Origin: Weeksellaceae bacterium
Lineage (GTDB): Bacteria; Bacteroidota; Bacteroidia; Flavobacteriales; Weeksellaceae
Reading direction: 5' to 3'
NCBI GenBank assembly: GCA_028698395.1
Contig: JAQVDG010000125.1
Location: 1 to 6,412, forward strand
DNA length: 6,412 nucleotides
Translations under genes and position numbers: made by a program
The notes under the pieces: model-generated
The model's database searches: none
Told to the model about the DNA's origin: nothing
What the model saw: the letters and a program-made list of their open reading frames with translations, nothing else
In this document: positions 1 to 5,939 of the stretch, piece by piece
Numbering within the stretch: position 1 is the first letter of the stretch
Layout: each line of letters begins with the position of its first letter

Positions 1-2
1 CT

Positions 3-236
3 ACTTTCGGAGGTTCAGGAGGTGGGCAAATGTTTGGTGTTCAAAGAACCAATCAGTTTTTAGATAATGCTACTTGGACCTTAGCAGGATTGATTGTTGT
101 TTTAATCATTACAGCTAATGTCTTGATGAATAACCCATTTTCTACTAAAACTAACATTGATTCTGTTCCGGTAGAATTACCTGAATTCCAACCGGAAGCT
201 ACACCGGTTACACCACCATCTGATACGCAAGAATAA
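3..236 (+). CDS. secG: SecG, preprotein translocase subunit (3' part only)
   Basis: SecG is the small inner-membrane partner of the SecYEG channel that exports unfolded proteins. The window opens inside the gene, so the first membrane helix is missing. The frame is open from base 3 and begins with a TFGGSGGGQ stretch, the glycine-rich cytoplasmic loop typical of SecG. It continues as MFGVQRTNQFLDNATW and then a hydrophobic helix, WTLAGLIVVLIITANVLM, which is the second membrane segment. The ATG at 30 is an internal methionine of the loop and not the start. The tail after the helix is rich in proline and acidic residues (VELPEFQPEATPVTPP), a variable extension often seen in flavobacterial SecG as far as I recall. 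A terminator follows 25 bases after the stop, so secG is probably the last gene of its transcript. The family call is firm; only the N-terminal part is unseen. Confidence 0.9.
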   Translation, partial: TFGGSGGGQMFGVQRTNQFLDNATWTLAGLIVVLIITANVLMNNPFSTKTNIDSVPVELPEFQPEATPVTPPSDTQE

Positions 237-260
237 AAAATATTTATTATAATTATTCAA

Positions 261-289
261 TCCCTTGCCTATCCGCAAGGGATTTTTTT
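261..289 (+). terminator. Intrinsic terminator after secG
   Basis: A perfect 8-bp stem, TCCCTTGC (261-268) pairing with GCAAGGGA (275-282), encloses a 6-base loop and is followed directly by seven T residues (283-289). This is a textbook rho-independent terminator ending the secG transcript. It leaves only 14 bases before the ATG of the transporter gene, and I could not find a good TAnnTTTG promoter there. Confidence 0.88.
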
Positions 290-303
290 CTGTTTTTAAT
301 TTA

Positions 304-1512
304 ATGAAACTCTTAAAAATATATTCATCTTCTTTCCAAGGGCTTTCATCCGAAAGTTGGATGTTGGCAGTGGTAATGTTAATCAATCGGGCTGGTTCCA
401 TGGTTTTACCATTCTTAGGAGTTTATATGACGGCTCATTTAGGTTTTGGTTTAGAAACAGCCGGTTTAGTACTGAGTTGCTTTGGAGTCGGAGCCGTTTT
501 CGGATCGTGGTTAGGAGGAATATTAACTGACAAAATAGGAGAATTTAAAGTTCAGTCCATAAGTTTATTACTAAGTGTTCCTCTTTTTTGTCTGATTCCT
601 TTATTTAAGACTGAATTGGGTTTAGCTTTCATTATTTTGATACAAAGTACCGTCAGTGAATTCTTTCGTCCGGCAAATTCGGTAGCCATTACTAAATACG
701 CAAAAAAAGAAAATATAACCCGTTCTTTTTCACTTAATCGAATGGCTGTCAATCTTGGATTTTCCATCGGTCCGGCATTGGGTGGAATTTTATCTTCAAT
801 TTCTTATAATTTTTTATTTTTCACTAATGCTCTTGCCGCTTTATTAGCAGGGATTACTTATATCAGTTTTTTCAGAAAAAGAGAATACCGGAATAAAGAA
901 AATGAAAAAAGAAAACTTAAAATCAAATCCGAATCGGTTTATAAAGATGGGAAGTTTTTACTTTTCTCCGGACTTTGTATGCTGTTTTCCATCTGTTTTT
1001 TTCAATTACTCAACACCTTACCTTTATTTTATAAACTTGAAGCGGGTTTATCTCAACAAACAATTGGTTTTATTTTAGGTTATAGTGGGATTATTATTGT
1101 ATTCATGGAAATGTTTTTAGTTGATGTAGCCGAAAAGCGATTCCGATTAAAATTCACATTATTTTTAGGAACAATTTTCTGTGGATTATCGTTTACTTTA
1201 TTAAGTTTCGGAACCTCACTACCTCTTTTATTTTTTGCCATGACTTTACTTTGTGTGGGCGAAATCTGGGCACTTCCTTTTATGTCCACTGTTACAGCTC
1301 TTCGTTCGGGTGAAAACAATAAAGGTCAATATATGGGAGTTTTGGGCATTGGATTCTCACTTTCTTTTATTATAACTCCTTATTTGGGTACTTTAATTGC
1401 ACAAGAATTTGGTTTTCAAAATTTATGGATAGGTACCGGATTTTTGATGCTTTTAACGGCAATTGGATTTTATTACGTCACTCCCTCTTTATTTGATTCA
1501 AAATCGGATTAA
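304..1512 (+). CDS. Major facilitator superfamily transporter, drug/H+ antiporter type
   Basis: This encodes a 402-residue inner-membrane protein of the usual MFS length, with hydrophobic segments fitting two bundles of six helices. The bundles are separated by a strongly basic cytoplasmic loop (about residues 190-215, RKREYRNKENEKRKLKIK). MFS motif A lies between helices 2 and 3 (GSWLGGILTDKIG, residues 67-79, with the conserved Asp76 and Gly79). A motif C-like stretch, GFSIGPALGG (152-161), in helix 5 is characteristic of proton-coupled efflux carriers. An RPAN motif (122-125) is also present. Together these suggest export of small molecules such as drugs or metabolites driven by the proton gradient; the substrate cannot be read from sequence. 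I chose ATG 304 because an upstream in-frame TTG at 265 would place the N-terminus inside the secG terminator. Expression may depend partly on read-through from secG, since no clear promoter is visible. Confidence 0.88.
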   Translation: MKLLKIYSSSFQGLSSESWMLAVVMLINRAGSMVLPFLGVYMTAHLGFGLETAGLVLSCFGVGAVFGSWLGGILTDKIGEFKVQSISLLLSVPLFCLIPLFKTELGLAFIILIQSTVSEFFRPANSVAITKYAKKENITRSFSLNRMAVNLGFSIGPALGGILSSISYNFLFFTNALAALLAGITYISFFRKREYRNKENEKRKLKIKSESVYKDGKFLLFSGLCMLFSICFFQLLNTLPLFYKLEAGLSQQTIGFILGYSGIIIVFMEMFLVDVAEKRFRLKFTLFLGTIFCGLSFTLLSFGTSLPLLFFAMTLLCVGEIWALPFMSTVTALRSGENNKGQYMGVLGIGFSLSFIITPYLGTLIAQEFGFQNLWIGTGFLMLLTAIGFYYVTPSLFDSKSD

Positions 1513-1522
1513 TTATTTCATT

Positions 1523-1554
1523 AAAAAACCATCCCGGTTTCGGAATGGTTTTTT
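1523..1554. terminator. Bidirectional terminator between convergent genes
   Basis: AAAAAACCAT (1523-1532) is perfectly complementary to ATGGTTTTTT (1545-1554). The central bases can extend the stem further (CCG 1534-1536 with CGG 1541-1543) around a small loop. The hairpin has an A-tract on the left and a T-tract on the right, so it reads as an intrinsic terminator on both strands. It can end the transporter transcript (stop at 1512) and the oppositely oriented peptidase transcript (stop at 1570). Confidence 0.82.
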
Positions 1555-1569
1555 ATAAAATACTTTATC

Positions 1570-3588
1570 TTATGGTTTTAAAAAATTGTATTCTCTGTCA
1601 TAAAATAACATTTGTTCCACAAAATCGGTTGGATATTCCACTTTTATATCGGTAATATTCCCATCTTTATCTGTAACCGGAACTAATACCGGATTGATGA
1701 ACCCGCTATAAGGTGCTATATTCAAAGGTGCAAACCGTTCCAACACTTCTTTGTGCAAAATCGAATCAACTTTCACACCATAAGTTTCTACCAAATTTTT
1801 AGCAGCTTCATAGTCTCCTTCAGATTTAATACGTTGGATTTCTTTCAGCAAATCACCAAATAATCCTCTAAGTGCATCATAATCATTGATTTTGAAGTAG
1901 GTTTTTCCATTTTTCACGATTTTTTCAATTACATTTTGGCCCTTTCCTTTTTCATACACCCAAGCAGCAACCAGTTGTCGATTTCGCATGTGTGATTCTT
2001 CAATATCTCTTCCCGGTTCAATTCTTCTCAATTGAAGCATCATTCCATTTCGGATATAATTATCGTACTCTGCTTTTCCAACTTCCAAACTTTCCATCAA
2101 ACCTAAATCAATTAATTTTTCATCCATTAAAAAATAAAGTCCAACTAAATCTGCGCGTGCTTCTTCTAAAGTACTCGCATAACTTTTTAATGTAATATTA
2201 GGTGTTTTCACTCCGGGATTTAACTGTCCACTCGCATGACCGATTACTTCATGCAAAGCCGTGTGCAGATTATCGCCCAAAGTAGCATGTTCTTTTCCTC
2301 TTTTTATTTCTGCTTCATCAAAAGCAAATTCTTCTAAAGTCGAGCCACCGGAAGCGTTTTGATAAGCATTGATAATATTACCTAAACTCACTGATTTTGA
2401 GCCGTGTTCTGCTCGAATCCAATCCGAATTAGGAAGATTAATACCAATCGGAGTTGCCGGAGAAGCATCGCCCGATTCTCCGACTACATTAACCACCTTA
2501 TAACTAACTCCGGATACTTTTTTCTTTTTATGTTCGTCCATAATCGGAGAATTATCCTCAAACCATTGTGCATTATCAGCCAAAACTTTCATTCGTTTGG
2601 TTGATTCAAAATCTGTCATTTGAACTACGCTTTCAAAATTAGCCCGATAGCCTTTTGAATCGCCATAAACTTCAATAAACCCGTTGATGTAGTCAATATC
2701 GCCTTCGGTAGCTTCTGTCCAAGCGATACAATAGTCGTCCCAATCTTTCAAATCACCACTTTTGTAATCGTTAATTAACAATTGTAATGCTTTTTTCTGA
2801 GGTTCATTTTCAGCTACTTCTACTGCTTTTTCTAACCAATACACAACTTTTTCCAAAGCAGAGCCATACATTCCACCAATTTTCCATGGAATTTCTTCTA
2901 ATTCTCCGTTTTCATTCAAAATTAATTGTGAATTCAATCCATAAGAAACCGGACGAGAATCATTTGGGTCGATTAAATTTTTATAATAATCTTCTACCAT
3001 TTTATCGGTAATTCCTGCACCATAAAAATTATTAGCACTTCCCGGAATCAATCCTTTGGAAGGATCTAAATTAACTCTTTTAGCATCTAAATTCGGATTG
3101 AAAATTGCCTCAAGAGCTTCTTCACTCATTTCTAATTTATTTTCTTTCAATAATTTTTCAAAATAATCCCGTGAAAATTTAGGTATGAATTTATCCATGG
3201 AATAATGATGGTGAATTCCGTTGGCAAACCAAACTTGTTTGGCATACGTCATAAAATTTTCCCAATCTTCGCTTTCTTCTTTTGGATGATTTTGAACAAT
3301 AGTGCTGATGGCATTCCGAATTTCTAAATTGTGTTTGTAATTTTGGTCATACACAATGTCTCTACCGCTTAAACCAGCTTGAGTAAGATAATAAGCCAGT
3401 TTTTTTTGATTCGGCGACAATTGATTGAATTCATCTACCGTATAACGTAAAATTCGAATGTCCGCAAAATGGTCGGCTTCGTATTGAAAATCCTCACCAG
3501 ATGCAGAAGTTGAATCAGAATCAGATTGTTTTGGACTACAAGCTATTATAGCAGCTGTAGCACAGATACTTAAAAAAAATTTCTTCAT
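1570..3588 (-). CDS. M49 family dipeptidyl-peptidase III, lipoprotein
   Basis: This is a 672-residue zinc metallopeptidase; M49 enzymes (dipeptidyl-peptidase III) remove dipeptides from the N-terminus of short peptides. The defining HExxxH motif is HEVIGH (residues 446-451; His446 and His451 bind zinc, Glu447 is catalytic). The second motif, EEARAD (475-480), supplies the third ligand, probably Glu476. GINLPN (382-387) and ESHMRNR (531-537, His533) resemble substrate-binding segments of the human enzyme. The N-terminus is a lipoprotein signal peptide: MKKFF, a hydrophobic stretch, then IIAC with Cys17 as the lipidated residue. A Ser/Asp-rich tether follows. The enzyme is therefore probably anchored in the envelope, unlike the cytosolic vertebrate form. 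Length is close to that of the Bacteroides enzyme (about 675 residues). It lies 99 bases downstream of purM on the same strand, with no obvious functional link. Its natural substrates are unknown; peptide scavenging is an inference. Confidence 0.93.
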   Translation of the reverse strand: MKKFFLSICATAAIIACSPKQSDSDSTSASGEDFQYEADHFADIRILRYTVDEFNQLSPNQKKLAYYLTQAGLSGRDIVYDQNYKHNLEIRNAISTIVQNHPKEESEDWENFMTYAKQVWFANGIHHHYSMDKFIPKFSRDYFEKLLKENKLEMSEEALEAIFNPNLDAKRVNLDPSKGLIPGSANNFYGAGITDKMVEDYYKNLIDPNDSRPVSYGLNSQLILNENGELEEIPWKIGGMYGSALEKVVYWLEKAVEVAENEPQKKALQLLINDYKSGDLKDWDDYCIAWTEATEGDIDYINGFIEVYGDSKGYRANFESVVQMTDFESTKRMKVLADNAQWFEDNSPIMDEHKKKKVSGVSYKVVNVVGESGDASPATPIGINLPNSDWIRAEHGSKSVSLGNIINAYQNASGGSTLEEFAFDEAEIKRGKEHATLGDNLHTALHEVIGHASGQLNPGVKTPNITLKSYASTLEEARADLVGLYFLMDEKLIDLGLMESLEVGKAEYDNYIRNGMMLQLRRIEPGRDIEESHMRNRQLVAAWVYEKGKGQNVIEKIVKNGKTYFKINDYDALRGLFGDLLKEIQRIKSEGDYEAAKNLVETYGVKVDSILHKEVLERFAPLNIAPYSGFINPVLVPVTDKDGNITDIKVEYPTDFVEQMLFYDREYNFLKP

Positions 3589-3616
3589 TTTCTTTTGGTT
3601 TTGTAAGCGACTAATT

Positions 3617-3643
3617 TAAAAATAAAAATCAGTTCAATCACAA
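3617..3643 (-). promoter_or_regulatory. Possible weak promoter for the M49 peptidase
   Basis: On the minus strand TATTTTTA (3624-3617) differs from the Bacteroidota -7 consensus TAnnTTTG only in its last base. A TTG lies 16 bases upstream (3643-3641), slightly short of the usual 17-23. It would give a leader of roughly 20 bases before the ATG at 3588. In such AT-rich DNA this match is suggestive only; the gene could also be read from the purM promoter. Confidence 0.25.
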
Positions 3644-3651
3644 AAATCGAG

Positions 3652-3670
3652 AAAAAGTGTTTCACTCTCT
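3652..3670 (-). terminator. Possible weak terminator after purM
   Basis: On the minus strand a short hairpin forms just after the purM stop. AGTG (3666-3663) pairs with CACT (3659-3656) around an AAA loop. The stem can extend by four more A-U and G-U pairs into the T run at 3655-3652. The T-tract is partly inside the stem, so any termination is likely leaky. Confidence 0.28.
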
Positions 3671-3687
3671 TAGTCTAAAATACAGTG

Positions 3688-4677
3688 TTATTTTAAAATG
3701 ATTTTATCATTTCCGCTCTGAATTTCTCCAATGAGCATGCTGTCTTTAACCGTTTCTAAAATTAGTTGAACCTGTGAAGAATCGCAAGTTACAACCATTC
3801 CTACTCCCATATTGAACGTTCCAAACATCTCATTTTCTTCGATTCCGCCTCTTTTCATCAATTCTTTCATTATTGAAGGTATTTTGATTTTTTCTTTTTC
3901 AATAACCGCCATAAGTCCATCGGGCAAAATTCTCGGAATATTTTCAATCAAACCGCCACCGGTAATGTGAGCAATTCCCGTCAGTTCAACTTTTTTACGA
4001 ATATTAAATATATCATTTTGATACAATTGAGTCGGAACGAGTAAAGTTTCCCAAAGTGGCTTTCCTTCAAATTCTTCATTAAAATCCGGGAAAATTTTAC
4101 GAACTAAAGAAAATCCATTACTGTGAAATCCACTGGATGGTAAACCAACAACAGCCTGTCCTTCTTTAATTTTTGAACCGTCAATAATTTCATCTTTTTC
4201 AACTACGCCTACACAAAAACCGGCTACATCATAATCGCCAATTTGGTACATTCCGGGCATTTCAGCTGTTTCACCACCAATCAAAGCTGTTCCGGTTTCT
4301 TTGCAAGCCATTACAATTCCACTGATTATTTCTGCTGCCACATCTGAATCCAACTTTCCGCAAGCCAAATAATCCAAAAAGAAAAGTGGTTTTGCTCCAT
4401 GACAAAGGATATCATTAGCACACATAGCAAAACAATCCACCCCGATAGTATCGTATTTTTTCACATCCAAAGCAATTCTCAATTTGGTCCCTACTCCATC
4501 TGTTCCGGAAACCAAAACCGGATTTTTATATCCGGATAATTGATAAAATGCACCAAAACTCCCAATGCCGTTCAACACGTTAGAATTATGCGTTTCGGCT
4601 ACTGCTTTTTTTATTTTTGAAACCGTTTGATAGCCTTCTTCTTTATCAACTCCGGCAGATTTATACGTATTGCTCAT
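3688..4677 (-). CDS. purM: PurM, AIR synthase (phosphoribosylformylglycinamidine cyclo-ligase)
   Basis: PurM catalyses the ATP-dependent ring closure of formylglycinamidine ribonucleotide (FGAM) to aminoimidazole ribonucleotide (AIR) in cytoplasmic de novo purine synthesis. At 329 residues it is close to the usual length (E. coli 345). Conserved family segments appear in order: TYKSAGVD at the N-terminus (4-11), the nucleotide-binding SGTDGVGTKL (57-66), ANDILCHGAKP (87-97), GGETAEMPG (134-142), GLPSSGFHSNG (178-188), AHITGGG (236-242) and FGTFNMGVGM (285-294). No key block is missing, so the enzyme should be active. The start MSNTYKSAGVD fits the family and lies 19 bases beyond a consensus promoter. 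The gene is divergent from dnaX and is followed by the M49 peptidase on the same strand. No other purine gene is in the window, so it seems to be separated from any pur operon. Confidence 0.97.
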   Translation of the reverse strand: MSNTYKSAGVDKEEGYQTVSKIKKAVAETHNSNVLNGIGSFGAFYQLSGYKNPVLVSGTDGVGTKLRIALDVKKYDTIGVDCFAMCANDILCHGAKPLFFLDYLACGKLDSDVAAEIISGIVMACKETGTALIGGETAEMPGMYQIGDYDVAGFCVGVVEKDEIIDGSKIKEGQAVVGLPSSGFHSNGFSLVRKIFPDFNEEFEGKPLWETLLVPTQLYQNDIFNIRKKVELTGIAHITGGGLIENIPRILPDGLMAVIEKEKIKIPSIMKELMKRGGIEENEMFGTFNMGVGMVVTCDSSQVQLILETVKDSMLIGEIQSGNDKIILK

Positions 4678-4695
4678 GATTTTTTAATAATAGGA

Positions 4696-4728
4696 CAAAA
4701 ATAAGCTTTAATCAGTAAAATGGGCAAA
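4696..4728 (-). promoter_or_regulatory. Promoter of purM
   Basis: On the minus strand TTTG (4728-4725) is followed after 21 bases by TATTTTTG (4703-4696). This is a perfect match to the Bacteroidota housekeeping -7 element TAnnTTTG, with its -33 TTG at acceptable spacing. The transcript would start roughly a dozen bases before the purM ATG at 4677. The leader is A-rich and has no Shine-Dalgarno sequence, as expected in this phylum. Confidence 0.72.
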
Positions 4729-4813
4729 TGATTTTGTGTTTTAATGTTCAAGTAGTTTTTTCAATGAAAAAAATTAAAATTCACATACTACTAAAGAATT
4801 CAAATCTCAAACT

Positions 4814-4842
4814 TTTGTTTTTTAAAAAATCAATTACCTTTG
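4814..4842 (+). promoter_or_regulatory. Promoter of dnaX
   Basis: TTTG (4814-4817) and, 17 bases later, TACCTTTG (4835-4842) match the Bacteroidota -33 and -7 consensus exactly. The -7 element ends only 8 bases before the dnaX ATG at 4851, so the mRNA should start at or within a few bases of the start codon. The promoter also shows that in-frame ATGs further upstream (4728, 4764) lie before the transcription start and are not used. Confidence 0.72.
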
Positions 4843-4850
4843 TAGCACTT

Positions 4851-5939
4851 ATGCAAAATTTTATTGTTTCAGCCCGAAAATACCGTCCACTTCAATTTGA
4901 AGATGTAGTGGGGCAATCGGCTATTACTGAAACCTTGCAACAAGCAATTTCAACCGGACAATTGGCTCAAGCTTTGCTTTTCTGCGGTCCGAGAGGAGTT
5001 GGGAAAACAACTTGTGCACGTATTCTTGCCCGAAAAATCAACGAAGAAAACGGCAGTAACGAAGAAGAAGACTTTGCTTTTAATATTTTTGAATTGGATG
5101 CGGCTTCCAATAATTCTGTGGATGATATTCGAAATTTGATTGACCAAGTTCGTTTCGCTCCTCAAACCGGAAAGTACAAAGTATATATCATTGATGAGGT
5201 GCACATGCTGTCCACACAAGCTTTCAATGCTTTTCTGAAAACTTTGGAAGAACCGCCTGCTCATGCCATTTTTATTTTGGCAACAACTGAAAAACATAAA
5301 ATCATTCCAACAATTTTATCCCGTTGTCAGATTTATGATTTCAAACGAATCCGTATTTCGGATATTCAAAAACATTTAGCCCATATTGCCGAGGCAGAAG
5401 GGATTTCTTATGAATCGGATGCTTTGCATTTGATTGCACAAAAGGCAGACGGTGCTTTGCGTGATGCTCTTTCAACTTTTGACCGAATGGTAACTTTTAC
5501 CAATCGTAATTTAACTTTGACTGAGGTTGCTGAAAATTTAAATGTACTGGATTATGAATATTTTTTCAAAATTACCGATGCAGCGATGAAAAATGAAATT
5601 CCTGATTTATTAGTACAATTCAATGAAATTCTGAACAAAGGTTTTGATGGACATATTTTCATCAATGGTTTAGGAAGTCATTTTCGGGATTTATTGGTCG
5701 CAAAATTCCCACAAACTGTTAAGCTTTTGGAAGTCGGTGAAACAACTAAACAAAAATATTCAGAACAAGCCCAAAGCTGTCCGCCTGAGTTTTTAACAAA
5801 TGCTATTGAAATTTGCAACAATGCAGACATCAACTACAAATCAAGTAAAAATCAACGACTTACAGTTGAAATTGCTCTTATGCAAATCGGTTCTCTGACT
5901 GCATCCGATTCTGCAATTAAAAAAAAAAGTTTAGAATAA
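4851..5939 (+). CDS. dnaX: DnaX, DNA polymerase III clamp-loader subunit, short gamma-like product (zero frame)
   Basis: DnaX is the ATPase motor of the clamp loader that opens the beta clamp and places it on primed DNA. The zero frame gives 362 residues. The AAA+ motifs are all present: Walker A GPRGVGKTT (46-54), ELDAASNNSVDDIR (81-94), Walker B IIDEVH (113-118), sensor 1 ATTEKHK (144-150), the SRC arginine finger (Ser157-Arg158-Cys159) and sensor 2 GALRDAL (201-207). The collar domain III follows, to about residue 350. The protein then ends as AIKKKSLE just after that domain, where E. coli gamma also ends its structured part. The four-cysteine zinc module normally found between Walker A and B is missing, replaced by a short acidic stretch (NEENGSNEEED). 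The start MQNFIVSARKYRP is the conserved family N-terminus. The rest of the protein lies in the -1 frame, see the next entries. Confidence 0.93.
   Translation: MQNFIVSARKYRPLQFEDVVGQSAITETLQQAISTGQLAQALLFCGPRGVGKTTCARILARKINEENGSNEEEDFAFNIFELDAASNNSVDDIRNLIDQVRFAPQTGKYKVYIIDEVHMLSTQAFNAFLKTLEEPPAHAIFILATTEKHKIIPTILSRCQIYDFKRIRISDIQKHLAHIAEAEGISYESDALHLIAQKADGALRDALSTFDRMVTFTNRNLTLTEVAENLNVLDYEYFFKITDAAMKNEIPDLLVQFNEILNKGFDGHIFINGLGSHFRDLLVAKFPQTVKLLEVGETTKQKYSEQAQSCPPEFLTNAIEICNNADINYKSSKNQRLTVEIALMQIGSLTASDSAIKKKSLE
5919..5928 (+). promoter_or_regulatory. A10 slippery run, candidate programmed frameshift or transcriptional slippage site in dnaX
   Basis: Ten A residues (5919-5928) followed by G are read in the zero frame as AAA AAA AAA AGT, with a stop nine codons' worth of bases or fewer downstream (TAA 5937-5939). 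They include the heptamer A-AAA-AAA (5921-5927), a recognised type of -1 slippery sequence. The -1 frame has a TAA at 5918-5920 immediately before the run and is open afterwards, so the switch must occur between 5921 and 5936. A one-base slip back on the ribosome, or one extra A in the mRNA, yields IKKKKFRIIPPQ and continues into the tau-like tail. A weak hairpin (TCCCT 5940-5944 with AGGGA 5955-5959) lies downstream; no Shine-Dalgarno-like stimulator is visible upstream. Confidence 0.6.

Noticed and set aside
30..32. ATG at 30 as the start of a small separate gene
   Set aside because: The frame is open upstream and encodes the SecG glycine-rich loop, so this is an internal methionine.
265..303. 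Upstream TTG start (265) extending the transporter by 13 residues
   Set aside because: It lies inside the terminator stem of secG; ATG 304 gives a normal MFS N-terminus.
552..1319. Minus-strand open frames opposite the transporter gene
   Set aside because: They overlap a clear MFS gene and look like non-coding shadows.
1992..3011. Small plus-strand open frames opposite the peptidase gene
   Set aside because: They are short antisense frames with low-complexity translations and no promoter or family resemblance.
1570..3588. Calling the 672-residue protein a dihydrofolate reductase, a label I recall on some database relatives
   Set aside because: HEVIGH and EEARAD are M49 peptidase motifs, and no dihydrofolate reductase fold features are present.
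4728..4850. In-frame ATGs (4728, 4764) extending DnaX by up to 41 residues
   Set aside because: The extension contains the consensus dnaX promoter and is not DnaX-like; the conserved N-terminus starts at 4851.
4950..5297. A 115-codon minus-strand open frame opposite dnaX
   Set aside because: It is the antisense of the strongly conserved AAA+ domain and shows no recognisable protein features.
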